Shown: one piece after another, positions 1 through 7,291 of the stretch | How positions within the stretch are numbered: position 1 is the first letter of the stretch | Layout of the letters: the number at the start of each line of letters is the position of its first letter | Assembly: GCA_937973935.1 (NCBI GenBank) | Contig: CALJJF010000269.1 | Span: 1 to 13,119, forward strand | Length of the DNA stretch: 13,119 nucleotides | Reading direction: 5' to 3' | DNA from: MKRK01 sp001896915 | Lineage (GTDB): Bacteria; Bacillota; Clostridia; Oscillospirales; Acutalibacteraceae | Notes under the pieces: generated by a model | Database searches by the model: none | Seen by the model: the letters and a program-made list of their open reading frames with translations, nothing else | Told to the model about the DNA's origin: nothing | Made by a program: the position numbers and the translations under genes

Positions 1-1
1 T

Positions 2-379
2 ATTTCAGATAAAATCGGCAGAAAAAACACCCTGATTACCCTCATGCTGATTGTCGGCGTGACCATTTTGTTTGTGAATTCCGCAACGACCTATCTCATG
101 CTGGTGCTGATCGGTCTCATCGGATTTTCCTTCGGCGGCTTGCTGGGTGTTTTTCCTTCTCTCACCGCAGATTATTACGGGACCAAGAGAATGGGTGTCA
201 ACTACGGGCTTGTCATGCTGGGCTTCAGCGCCGGTGCGGTAACCTTCTCCGCCATTGTCGGATATTTCAAGGATCATAACCTCGGGTTTGATACCCCCTT
301 CCTGATTGCGTCCATTGCCGCCTTTGTGGGAGCCGTGTTGGTTTTCTTCTTGAAAAGTCCAAAAACAAACCTGAAATAA
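2..379 (+). CDS. MFS transporter, OFA (oxalate/formate antiporter-like) family, C-terminal part
   Basis: This is the C-terminal 125 residues of a membrane transporter; the 5' end lies outside the window. The reading frame is open from base 2. It begins with the cytoplasmic loop motif S-D-K-I-G-R-K, the MFS 'DRxGRR'-type loop. Hydrophobic helices follow, and then F-P-S-L-T-A-D-Y-Y-G-T-K and G-V-N-Y-G, which resemble the OxlT/OFA subgroup of the major facilitator superfamily. Four to five membrane segments are visible, then a short basic tail ending P-K-T-N-L-K. OFA members move small carboxylates across the inner membrane, but the substrate cannot be read from this fragment. An intrinsic terminator follows directly, so this is the last gene of its transcript. 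MFS membership is secure; the OFA assignment is an inference from motif resemblance. Confidence 0.85.
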   Translation: MSDKIGRKNTLITLMLIVGVTILFVNSATTYLMLVLIGLIGFSFGGLLGVFPSLTADYYGTKRMGVNYGLVMLGFSAGAVTFSAIVGYFKDHNLGFDTPFLIASIAAFVGAVLVFFLKSPKTNLK

Positions 380-386
380 TTCCTTC

Positions 387-419
387 AAAATGCACTCTTG
401 TGAAACAGGGTGCATTTTT
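387..419 (+). terminator. Rho-independent terminator after the MFS gene
   Basis: The arms AAAATGCAC and GTGCATTTT form a stem that continues imperfectly through TCTTGT/ACAGG around a small GAAA-type loop. A run of five T follows. It begins 8 bases after the stop codon of the transporter gene and separates it from the histidine kinase gene. Confidence 0.8.
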
Positions 420-490
420 GCGGTTGGAGCTTATGAGGCATACAATGTTGATTATGATACATTACTACCTAGCTAAAATGAAAAAATAAC

Positions 491-519
491 TAGGATTTTT
501 AACAAATATGTGGTAAAAT
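491..519 (+). promoter_or_regulatory. Possible extended -10 promoter of the histidine kinase gene
   Basis: TGG-TAAAAT (511–519) fits an extended -10 element (TGn plus a TATAAT-like hexamer). The -35 region 17 bp upstream (TAGGAT, 491–496) is poor, as is usual for extended -10 promoters. Transcription would start near base 526, about 27 bases before the first possible start codon. The arms CCTAG (468–472) and CTAGG (490–494) flank an A-rich stretch just upstream and could be an operator, but they are short. No experimental support. Confidence 0.35.
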
Positions 520-552
520 ACAACCATGTGGAAACAGGGGGGATAGGGAAGA

Positions 553-3500
553 GTGTTGGGAAACGCTTTGATACAGAGCAAAGACTATGTCTTGCTTTTC
601 TATATGTTGTCTCTAGTGACATTCAGCTTCATCAGTATTTTCCTGATTCGGAAAAAAAGTGTTTTCAACTGGACTTATCTGGGAATTGCGGGATTTTCAT
701 TGGGGGCAAAAGCCTTTGTGGATATTGTTTCGCTGAGCGTCGGGACAAGTTATTTTACCAAAATACCGGCTGTTGTTTTTATGCTGGCGGCTTATTTATG
801 CCTCTCAGAGTTTGCAAGAGACGGATTTTGCAAAATAACCAATAAAAAGTTCAGCAGGCTGTATCTGATCGCATTGCTCTGTCTTTGTTTCGGCAGCATC
901 AGCTTTGGTTTTGATGTTTTTTATGGAATCATAACAGTGGTGTTCGGGTTTTTCGGCGTTGTGGCAAGTGCCGGTGTGATGATCATGTTTTACAAACGGC
1001 AGAAAAAGCGCAACAATAACATGATTTTTGTTGTGGCAGCCGCTTTTCTGTATGGGTTGGTTACACTGGTTAATCTACCTAAAATGGATATTTTTCCGAC
1101 CGATTCTATTAACCGGGAAATGGTTTTTAAATGGATTCCGGTTCCGACAGAGCTGATTGAGGCAGGCATTATATTTTTTATTTCCTTATTTATTTACTTT
1201 TATTATAAGAAAAAGCTGCGACTCAGCTTTGAAGAGCAGACAGAAAGAAAGAACAGTTTTTTTAGAAGGATGGCCGCATTACTGCTTTGTGTAATTGTGA
1301 TAGGGTTTTTCTTGACCGGCTTTTTTGGAGAACGAAAACAAGAGGAAGAACAAAACCGGTTATCGTTGTTATCAAAAGCAGCAGCAGGTGCCATCGATCA
1401 GCAGGTTTTGACAGAGGCCGTCAATGTCTACAAAAACGACGGAGCCGAAGCCTTCGTAAAAACAGCGCAATACAAAAGCCTTTCGGAAATACTGACTGAT
1501 TTTCTTGAGGACAATCCTGCCGACAGTGTCAGATTGATGATTCGCAGTAAGGATGAATATTATGTTCTGCTGAATTCCAAAAGAGAAATGCTTGGCACCC
1601 CCTATCAGCAGGTTCCCGAGGAACTTACCGATGCTTTCGTTAAGGTTCAGACCATAGCAACGGCACCCTATGAGGATGAGTATGGATCCTTCGTATCGGG
1701 CTACACGCCTTTGCCGGATACCGCCGGCAATGTGATTGCGGTGGTTTCTGTCAACCAAACCTATGAAAATTATCTGTTTCATATTTATAGCTATCGGCTG
1801 TTTGGCATATATATCGTAATGCTGTCCCTCGCCATTGGTTTTATCGTCATGCTCAACAACAAAAGCAAGCTTGACTATGAAAACGCGGCAAGGAAAAGCG
1901 AAAAGATGTTTGAAGAGACCCAGCGATACTCAAAAATGGGCAGCTTTACAGCAGATAAAAACGGTGTGTTCCGATACTGGTCGAAGCAAATGTATCCCAT
2001 TCACAATCAGGACGAACGGGATGGAATTTTGACCGGTGATGAATATTTTTCCAAGGTAAACCAAGAGGATTTGGCGGTCGTCAAGGAGAAAATTAAAAAT
2101 TCCTTTGAAAGCGGTCAGGGAAGTGATTTTGAATATCGCTTTGAAATGCCCGATGGCACGGAAAAATACTTGTATTGCCGCATTCACATCAAAAAGGATG
2201 CCAACCGAAAACCAAAATACATTACCGGGATTTTGCAGGATATCACCGCCAGAAAGCAAGCGGATGCCACCACAAGAAGAAACCTTCAGCTCATGCAGAC
2301 CCTGATCGACTCCATACCCAACCCCATTTATTATAAAAACCCCGGCGGTGTGTATTTGGGTTGCAATGACGCATATGCCGCGCTTCTGGAGCGGGAGAAA
2401 GACGAAATCGTAGGCAAAACGGTGTATGATTTGTCGGACGATACGTTTGCAAAAAAGCAAACGGAAAGCGACAGAAGGCTGCTAGAAGACAAGCAAATCC
2501 AGAGCTTTGAGCTTGCCTTTTCTGCAAAAAGCGGCAGACAGTATGTGTTTATTGTGTTGAAAGCACCCTTTGAAAACGAAGCAGGACAGCTCAGCGGTAT
2601 CATTGGCACCTATGTGGATGTTACTGTCCGAAAGGGGATTGAGCAGGAACTGATCGGAGCGAAGGAGGAAGCGGAGCGTGCCAATACTGCCAAAAGTGAG
2701 TTTTTGGCAAACATGAGCCATGAAATAAGGACGCCGCTCAATGCGGTGATCGGATTTTCCGAGCTGTTGGTTGCTTCCTCGCTGGACAATAAGCAGCGGT
2801 CTTATGTTGAATCCATCAATGTGGCGGGAAAGAGCTTGCTCACGCTCATCAACGACATTCTGGATTTATCCAAAATCGAAGCAGGCATGATGGAAATCCA
2901 GCTGGCTCCGGTCAACCCTGTGAATATCTTTCATGAGCTGGAACAAATTTTTCGTCAGAAAATCCGAAGTAAGAATTTGGAGCTGAAATTTGATATTGAA
3001 GAGGATTTGCCGAAAGCACTGCTGCTGGATGAAACCAGATTGCGTCAGGTGCTGCTCAATCTGGTAGGCAATGCCGTTAAATTTACGGATCAGGGTTATA
3101 TTTTATTAAAGGTACGCAAACAATATTGTGATATCACCGACGGAAGCCGATTGAATCTTCATATAGAAGTGACAGATACCGGCATCGGTATCAAGGAATC
3201 CGAATACGAAAAAATCTTTGATACCTTCAAACAACAAACGGGACAGAGTAGCAGAAAATACGGCGGCACAGGGCTGGGGCTTTCCATTACCAAAAAGCTC
3301 GTGGAAATGATGAACGGCAAAATTCATGTAAAAAGTGATTTGGGCAGGGGCAGCACCTTCGTCATCGAGCTGAACAATGTGGATGTGGCTGCTTCCAACG
3401 AAGTACCGTCGGAGGATACGTCCCTTCAACATGACAAGACCATTTTCTGCAAGGCGACAGTGCTTGTGGTGGACGACGTGGAATCTAACCGCAGTCTGCT

Positions 3501-4131
3501 TAAGGAGCTTCTGGGACGACGGGGACTTGATGTGATCACTGCCGATAACGGCTATGAGGCAACCGTGGTTGCCGAAGAAGCACTGCCGGATGTAATCGTG
3601 ATGGATATCCGGATGCCTGTGATGGACGGATACAAGGCAACGGAAATCATCAAACAAAGCAGCATAACCAAGCACATTCCCGTGGTGGCACTGACGGCTT
3701 CCACCATCAGTAACGGCACAGCCAAGGAAGATCAGATTTTTGATGGGTTTTTGCCAAAGCCAGTGTCCTCCAGAAAGCTGCTCGGAGAGCTGAGCAAATA
3801 CATCAAAACGGTCCGAGAGGAAAAAGAACCCCCCGTGGCCGGCGAACCGCTTATGACGGTTGAAATTCTGGACAATATAACAGAGAAACTCAAAAACGAG
3901 ATTAACCAAAATATTTTACCCGTTTCAAAAAAGCTTACGGTTGTATTAAAAACTGCGGATGTCAACAATCTTATTCGATTGCTTCAGGAGACAGGCTCCG
4001 CATATCAATTAAACAAGCTGACCGAAATGTCAGAAGGTTTGAGCGAGGCCGCACAAAGCTATGATGTAAACAATATTAAAAACTGTATTACCAATATTAA
4101 TACCCTGTTAGAAAACATACTTGAGCAATAG
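553..4131 (+). CDS. Membrane-bound hybrid sensor histidine kinase (multi-TM / Cache-like / PAS-PAS / HisKA-HATPase / REC)
   Basis: An 1192-residue sensor kinase. Residues 1–225 hold about seven hydrophobic segments. A further TM (about 241–260) and one at 416–436 bracket an outer domain of about 155 residues ending S-G-Y-T-P-L-P-D-T-A-G-N-V, typical of Cache sensors. Two PAS domains follow (about 455–565 and 580–692, each ending in a D-[IV]-T-x-R-K coil). HisKA has the phospho-acceptor His723 in N-M-S-H-E-I-R-T-P. The ATPase shows the N box (N836/N840), D-T-G-I-G (D875) and G-G-T-G-L-G-L. The REC domain has D974/D975, phospho-acceptor D1018 and K1069. The last 95 residues are helical and contain no His, so this is not a working HPt. 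The start is GTG 553 (or TTG 556) after AGGGGGGA at 536–543. It lies 11 bases before a REC–GGDEF gene, its likely partner. The ligand is unknown. Confidence 0.93.
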   Translation: MLGNALIQSKDYVLLFYMLSLVTFSFISIFLIRKKSVFNWTYLGIAGFSLGAKAFVDIVSLSVGTSYFTKIPAVVFMLAAYLCLSEFARDGFCKITNKKFSRLYLIALLCLCFGSISFGFDVFYGIITVVFGFFGVVASAGVMIMFYKRQKKRNNNMIFVVAAAFLYGLVTLVNLPKMDIFPTDSINREMVFKWIPVPTELIEAGIIFFISLFIYFYYKKKLRLSFEEQTERKNSFFRRMAALLLCVIVIGFFLTGFFGERKQEEEQNRLSLLSKAAAGAIDQQVLTEAVNVYKNDGAEAFVKTAQYKSLSEILTDFLEDNPADSVRLMIRSKDEYYVLLNSKREMLGTPYQQVPEELTDAFVKVQTIATAPYEDEYGSFVSGYTPLPDTAGNVIAVVSVNQTYENYLFHIYSYRLFGIYIVMLSLAIGFIVMLNNKSKLDYENAARKSEKMFEETQRYSKMGSFTADKNGVFRYWSKQMYPIHNQDERDGILTGDEYFSKVNQEDLAVVKEKIKNSFESGQGSDFEYRFEMPDGTEKYLYCRIHIKKDANRKPKYITGILQDITARKQADATTRRNLQLMQTLIDSIPNPIYYKNPGGVYLGCNDAYAALLEREKDEIVGKTVYDLSDDTFAKKQTESDRRLLEDKQIQSFELAFSAKSGRQYVFIVLKAPFENEAGQLSGIIGTYVDVTVRKGIEQELIGAKEEAERANTAKSEFLANMSHEIRTPLNAVIGFSELLVASSLDNKQRSYVESINVAGKSLLTLINDILDLSKIEAGMMEIQLAPVNPVNIFHELEQIFRQKIRSKNLELKFDIEEDLPKALLLDETRLRQVLLNLVGNAVKFTDQGYILLKVRKQYCDITDGSRLNLHIEVTDTGIGIKESEYEKIFDTFKQQTGQSSRKYGGTGLGLSITKKLVEMMNGKIHVKSDLGRGSTFVIELNNVDVAASNEVPSEDTSLQHDKTIFCKATVLVVDDVESNRSLLKELLGRRGLDVITADNGYEATVVAEEALPDVIVMDIRMPVMDGYKATEIIKQSSITKHIPVVALTASTISNGTAKEDQIFDGFLPKPVSSRKLLGELSKYIKTVREEKEPPVAGEPLMTVEILDNITEKLKNEINQNILPVSKKLTVVLKTADVNNLIRLLQETGSAYQLNKLTEMSEGLSEAAQSYDVNNIKNCITNINTLLENILEQ

Positions 4132-4142
4132 GGAGTCTTAAT

Positions 4143-5102
4143 ATGGAAATCGCCCAAAGCATTCTGATTGTGGATGACAATTCCCAAAATCTTCAGGTTC
4201 TGGCCAGCGTTCTGGAGGGTGCGGGATATGAAGTCGGGTTTGCCATGAGTGGCAGGCAGGCAATCGATTATATCAAAATGGAAAAACCGGATCTGATTTT
4301 GCTGGATGTGATGATGCCGGACATGGATGGCTATGAAACCTGTCAGATCATCAAGCAGGACCCGGAGCTTGAAAATATCCCGGTGATTTTTCTGACCGCC
4401 AAGATAGAAATTGAGGATATTGTGAGAGGGTTTTCTGTGGGCGGAGTGGATTATATCTCAAAGCCCTTTGTCAGTGAAGAATTGAAAAGCCGGGTGAAAA
4501 CCCATTTGAAACTGAAAAGTATTCAGGATGATTTGAAGCATTCCTATGATGAATTGAAGGAAGCGAAAACCATCATAGAAAAGCAGAATGAACAGCTCAG
4601 TGAGATGGTGGTGCAGCTTGAGATCCTTTCCAGAACTGATCCTCTGACGGGACTGCTGAACAGAAGAAGCATCAATGAAGAAATTGCAAAGCTGCAAAAT
4701 CAGAACAAAAGCTTCAGCCTCATGATTGCCGATCTGGATTTTTTCAAAAGAGTTAACGATACCTATGGTCACGAATGCGGCGACAAGGCACTGCAGTATA
4801 TTTCGTCCATTATGGTCAGTGTCATCGGAGCGGGCTATGTTTCCAAATGGGGCGGGGAAGAATTCATTGCCGCACTGCCGGAAACCTCTTTGGAAACGGC
4901 TTCGGAAATCGCAGAAAATATCCGCAGGGAACTGGAAGAAAACAGTTTTTCCTATGATGATAAAACCATCAGCATGACCATTACCATCGGGGTGACAAAA
5001 TACCGTAACGGGGAGAACATGAACGACACCATCCGAAGAGCGGACGATGCGTTGTATCACGGAAAACACACGGGAAGAAATAAGGTTGTTACCGTGGAGT
5101 AA
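4143..5102 (+). CDS. Response regulator with diguanylate cyclase output (REC–GGDEF)
   Basis: A cytoplasmic protein of 319 residues. The REC domain (1–120) has the acidic pair D11/D12, phospho-acceptor D55 in L-L-D-V-M-M-P-D-M-D-G, and K107 in S-K-P-F. A charged coiled coil (about 124–160) leads to a GGDEF domain (about 161–319) with the D-P-L-T-G-L-L-N-R-R signature, D-F-F-K-R-V-N-D and the active-site signature G-G-E-E-F at 237–241. The catalytic residues look intact, so it should make c-di-GMP from two GTP when phosphorylated (family knowledge: PleD/WspR type). The allosteric I-site RxxD normally found just upstream reads I-G-A-G here, so product inhibition is probably absent. The start ATG follows GGGAG with 7 bases between. 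The gene is almost certainly cotranscribed with, and phosphorylated by, the upstream kinase. No terminator is evident after it. Confidence 0.95.
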   Translation: MEIAQSILIVDDNSQNLQVLASVLEGAGYEVGFAMSGRQAIDYIKMEKPDLILLDVMMPDMDGYETCQIIKQDPELENIPVIFLTAKIEIEDIVRGFSVGGVDYISKPFVSEELKSRVKTHLKLKSIQDDLKHSYDELKEAKTIIEKQNEQLSEMVVQLEILSRTDPLTGLLNRRSINEEIAKLQNQNKSFSLMIADLDFFKRVNDTYGHECGDKALQYISSIMVSVIGAGYVSKWGGEEFIAALPETSLETASEIAENIRRELEENSFSYDDKTISMTITIGVTKYRNGENMNDTIRRADDALYHGKHTGRNKVVTVE

Positions 5103-5121
5103 AAATATTTTAAAATTTTTC

Positions 5122-5150
5122 TTGCATTTTTAATTTCATTGTGATAATAT
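5122..5150 (+). promoter_or_regulatory. Sigma-A-type promoter of rpmE
   Basis: TTGCAT (5122–5127), a 17-bp spacer, then TAATAT (5145–5150) with TGA directly before it, giving an extended -10. Upstream sequence (5101–5121) is A/T tracts that could act as an UP element. The predicted start near 5157 leaves a short leader before the rpmE ribosome binding site. Confidence 0.75.
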
Positions 5151-5191
5151 AAACTTCGTTAATGTTTTAGAGATTGAAAGAGGTGACCGGT

Positions 5192-5398
5192 ATGAAACAA
5201 GGTATTCATCCAAAATATGAAGTATCTACAATCAGATGTGCTTGTGGCAGTGAGTTTGAAACTCGTTCTACAAAAACGAATATAAGAGTTGATGTTTGCG
5301 CGAAATGTCATCCTTTCTTTACAGGCAAACAAAAACTTGTCGACACAGGCGGACGTGTTGATAGATTTAATAAGCGTTTTAAAGAATCAAGCAAATAA
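5192..5398 (+). CDS. rpmE: 50S ribosomal protein L31, zinc-binding (C+) form
   Basis: A 68-residue large-subunit ribosomal protein, located at the subunit interface where it contributes to the bridge between the 50S and 30S heads. It starts M-K-Q-G-I-H-P-K-Y, the conserved L31 N-terminus. It carries C16-x-C18 and C36-x-x-C39, the four zinc ligands of the C+ type. The D-T-G-G-R-V-D-R-F-N-K-R-F end is also diagnostic. An in-frame TTG at 5174 would add six residues unlike the family. ATG 5192 has AGAGGTGA a few bases upstream and gives the canonical N-terminus. It is a single-gene unit with its own promoter and terminator. C+ L31 usually serves under zinc sufficiency and may be replaced by a C- paralogue; no such paralogue is in this window. 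Confidence 0.97.
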   Translation: MKQGIHPKYEVSTIRCACGSEFETRSTKTNIRVDVCAKCHPFFTGKQKLVDTGGRVDRFNKRFKESSK

Positions 5399-5408
5399 GA
5401 TACCAATC

Positions 5409-5442
5409 ACCGCAACCGTCTATAAAACGGTTGCGGTTTTTC
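5409..5442 (+). terminator. Rho-independent terminator after rpmE
   Basis: Perfect 11-bp stem ACCGCAACCGT / ACGGTTGCGGT with a 7-base loop, running into TTTTT. It begins 10 bases after the rpmE stop. This is a strong, canonical terminator. Confidence 0.93.
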
Positions 5443-5533
5443 CTTTCTAGAGATTTTCTTTGAGGCTGTGCACCAAAGATCAGGCGAAATTTTGACCGGA
5501 GCGGTTATACCTCAAAAGAAGGGTGCGGATGCA

Positions 5534-6187
5534 GTGGAGCCATATTTAACAGTAGAACGGCGGGCAAATGCGGAGTTCATCGAAAAACGATCCCGTTTCA
5601 TCGGCTATATCTGTCCTGTGAAAAACGAACAGGCAGCAGCCGGATTTATTGGAGAAATTAAGAAAAAACACTACGATGCCACCCACAATGTATATGCCGA
5701 TCATCTGCGGGAAAGCAGCATTCGCCGGTTCAGTGATGACGGAGAACCCCAGGGAACGGCCGGTATGCCGGTATTGGATGTGCTCATGAAAGAAAATGTC
5801 ACGGACTGTGTGGTGGTGGTGACCCGTTATTTCGGTGGGACAATGCTGGGCGCCGGCGGGCTTGTCCGTGCCTACTCCCATGGAGCAAAAATTGCACTGG
5901 ATGCGGGCGGCATCGTTATGATGGAGCCCCATAGCATCTACCGTACTGCGGTAGGATACGGGATGTATGACAAGCTCATTTCGGTGGTGGCAAAGCATGG
6001 CGGGGCGATCAGGAAAAACGTCTTTGAAGCAGAGGTGTCTCTGGAAATCGGAGTTTCCAAGGAGCAGGAGGAGGCATTGCTAAAGCTGGTGAGAGAAAGC
6101 ACAAACGGCACGGTGGTATTGACACCGGCAGGAGAATGTTATCTGGCGAAGAGCGTTGGTGGATTCTCTGAAAATATCAAAACATGA
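5534..6187 (+). CDS. YigZ/IMPACT family protein (UPF0029 plus DUF1949)
   Basis: A predicted cytoplasmic protein of 217 residues. The N-terminal IMPACT/UPF0029 domain (about 15–125) contains S-R-F-I-G-Y-I, T-H-N-V-Y-A, R-F-S-D-D-G-E-P-Q-G-T-A-G (from D68) and T-R-Y-F-G-G-T-M-L-G-A-G-G-L (from T97), the hallmarks of the family. A C-terminal ferredoxin-like DUF1949 domain follows. The frame is open back to GTG 5468, but the extra 22 residues do not look like the family and have no ribosome binding site. GTG 5534 has AGAAGGG 10 bases upstream and gives the usual length. The molecular role is not established; the eukaryotic relative IMPACT regulates the GCN2 stress kinase, and bacterial members have been linked to translation only tentatively. 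The gene stands before dgt with a 75-base gap. Confidence 0.88.
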   Translation: MEPYLTVERRANAEFIEKRSRFIGYICPVKNEQAAAGFIGEIKKKHYDATHNVYADHLRESSIRRFSDDGEPQGTAGMPVLDVLMKENVTDCVVVVTRYFGGTMLGAGGLVRAYSHGAKIALDAGGIVMMEPHSIYRTAVGYGMYDKLISVVAKHGGAIRKNVFEAEVSLEIGVSKEQEEALLKLVRESTNGTVVLTPAGECYLAKSVGGFSENIKT

Positions 6188-6198
6188 ATTGTCAATTA

Positions 6199-6222
6199 AA
6201 AAGAAGGAAATTTCATTCTTTT
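6199..6222 (+). repeat. Near-perfect 24-bp palindrome between yigZ and dgt
   Basis: AAAAGAA-G-GAAATTTC-A-TTCTTTT is self-complementary except for one G/A pair. As RNA it would be a weak A/U stem ending in U-rich sequence, so partial termination after yigZ is possible. As DNA it has the symmetry of a dimeric repressor site. A second small palindrome, AATTGTCAATT, lies at 6187–6197. Function unknown. Confidence 0.4.
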
Positions 6223-6262
6223 GTCGAATAACTAAATGAAAGGCAATTGCGAGGTGAAGGGC

Positions 6263-7261
6263 TTGGAAACCATCAGAGAACGAACCGAAAACAGGGAAAA
6301 GGAATTTCTCTCGGCTTTTGCCGCCCTGAGCTGTGAAACAAAGGGACGGAAACGAGAAGAACCTCCCTGTGAAATCCGCACCGCTTATCAGCGGGACAGA
6401 GACCGTATCATCCACTGCCCGGCGTTTCGCAGACTAAAGCACAAAACCCAGGTTTTTTTGGCACCGGAGCGGGATCATTACCGTACACGGCTGACCCATA
6501 CGCTTGAGGTTTCCCAGATAGCCAGAACCATTGCCAGAGCGTTGCAGCTCAACGAGGATTTAACAGAAGCCGTGGCGTTGGGGCACGATCTTGGTCACAC
6601 TCCCTTCGGACATGCCGGGGAGAGGGCGCTTGACCGTTGCTACAGCGAGGGCTTTCGCCATTATGAACAGAGTGTGAGAGTGGTGGAGCTGCTGGAAAAG
6701 CACGGTGCGGGGTTGAACTTAACCCGGGAAGTGATCGACGGCATTCGCTGTCACACAAAGGGACAAGCTGCTGAAACATGGGAGGGCAGAGTTGTCCGCA
6801 TTGCCGATAAAATTGCCTATATGAACCACGATATTGATGACGCCATCCGGGCCGGTATCCTAAAGGAAACAGAGATTCCTCCTCATATATTGGGCAGACT
6901 GGGCAGCAGCAAAAGCGAACGGATCAGCATCATGATCGGTTCCGTCATAGAAGGAAGTGGGGAAGACATCGCAATGACCCCGGACATTGCAGAGGTGTTT
7001 ACCCTGTTACATACGTTTCTGTTTGACACCGTTTATATCCACAAGGAGGCCAAGGGCGAGGAGCACAAGGCGGAATCCCTGATTGTTTCGCTCTTTGAGC
7101 ACTATACCAAAAAGCCGGAGGAGCTGCCGGCAGAGTTTAAAAAAATCATTGAAACAGAAGGCGTCGCCCGTGCCGCCTGCGATTATATCGCCGGCATGAC
7201 AGACCGCTACGCTGTTTATACTTACCAGAATTTATTTGTACCGAAAGCATGGGACATCTAA
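6263..7261 (+). CDS. dgt: Deoxyguanosinetriphosphate triphosphohydrolase-like protein (HD superfamily)
   Basis: A 332-residue cytoplasmic metalloenzyme of the dGTPase-like family, which hydrolyses dNTPs to deoxynucleoside plus tripolyphosphate. The metal-binding HD signature is complete: H79 (R-T-R-L-T-H-T-L-E-V), H108-D109 (L-G-H-D-L-G-H-T-P-F-G-H) and D182 (R-I-A-D-K-I-A-Y). The N-terminus E-T-I-R-E-R-T-E-N-R-E-K-E-F and the stretch R-D-R-D-R-I-I-H are typical. The frame opens at ATG 6236, but that codon has no ribosome binding site. TTG 6263 sits 6 bases after GAGGTG and gives the usual family N-terminus, so I prefer it. The gene precedes dnaG and rpoD, the common Bacillota arrangement, which fits a role in dNTP balance beside replication priming. 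Substrate preference cannot be read from sequence. Confidence 0.93.
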   Translation: METIRERTENREKEFLSAFAALSCETKGRKREEPPCEIRTAYQRDRDRIIHCPAFRRLKHKTQVFLAPERDHYRTRLTHTLEVSQIARTIARALQLNEDLTEAVALGHDLGHTPFGHAGERALDRCYSEGFRHYEQSVRVVELLEKHGAGLNLTREVIDGIRCHTKGQAAETWEGRVVRIADKIAYMNHDIDDAIRAGILKETEIPPHILGRLGSSKSERISIMIGSVIEGSGEDIAMTPDIAEVFTLLHTFLFDTVYIHKEAKGEEHKAESLIVSLFEHYTKKPEELPAEFKKIIETEGVARAACDYIAGMTDRYAVYTYQNLFVPKAWDI

Positions 7262-7291
7262 GCGCAGTACGCGAATAAGGTGGTGATTACA

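Noticed and set aside
3106..3909. A 267-codon frame on the - strand.
   Set aside because: It lies wholly antisense to the HATPase and REC parts of the histidine kinase, whose coding sense is certain; a shadow frame.
5101..5121. A/T-rich near-symmetric stretch after the GGDEF gene as a terminator.
   Set aside because: No G/C pairs in the would-be stem; it is better explained as upstream sequence of the rpmE promoter.
5443..5533. A promoter for yigZ, suggested by TTGACC and TTATAC.
   Set aside because: The hexamers are only about 7 bases apart; no pair with acceptable spacing was found, so the promoter of the yigZ–rpoD run remains unlocated.
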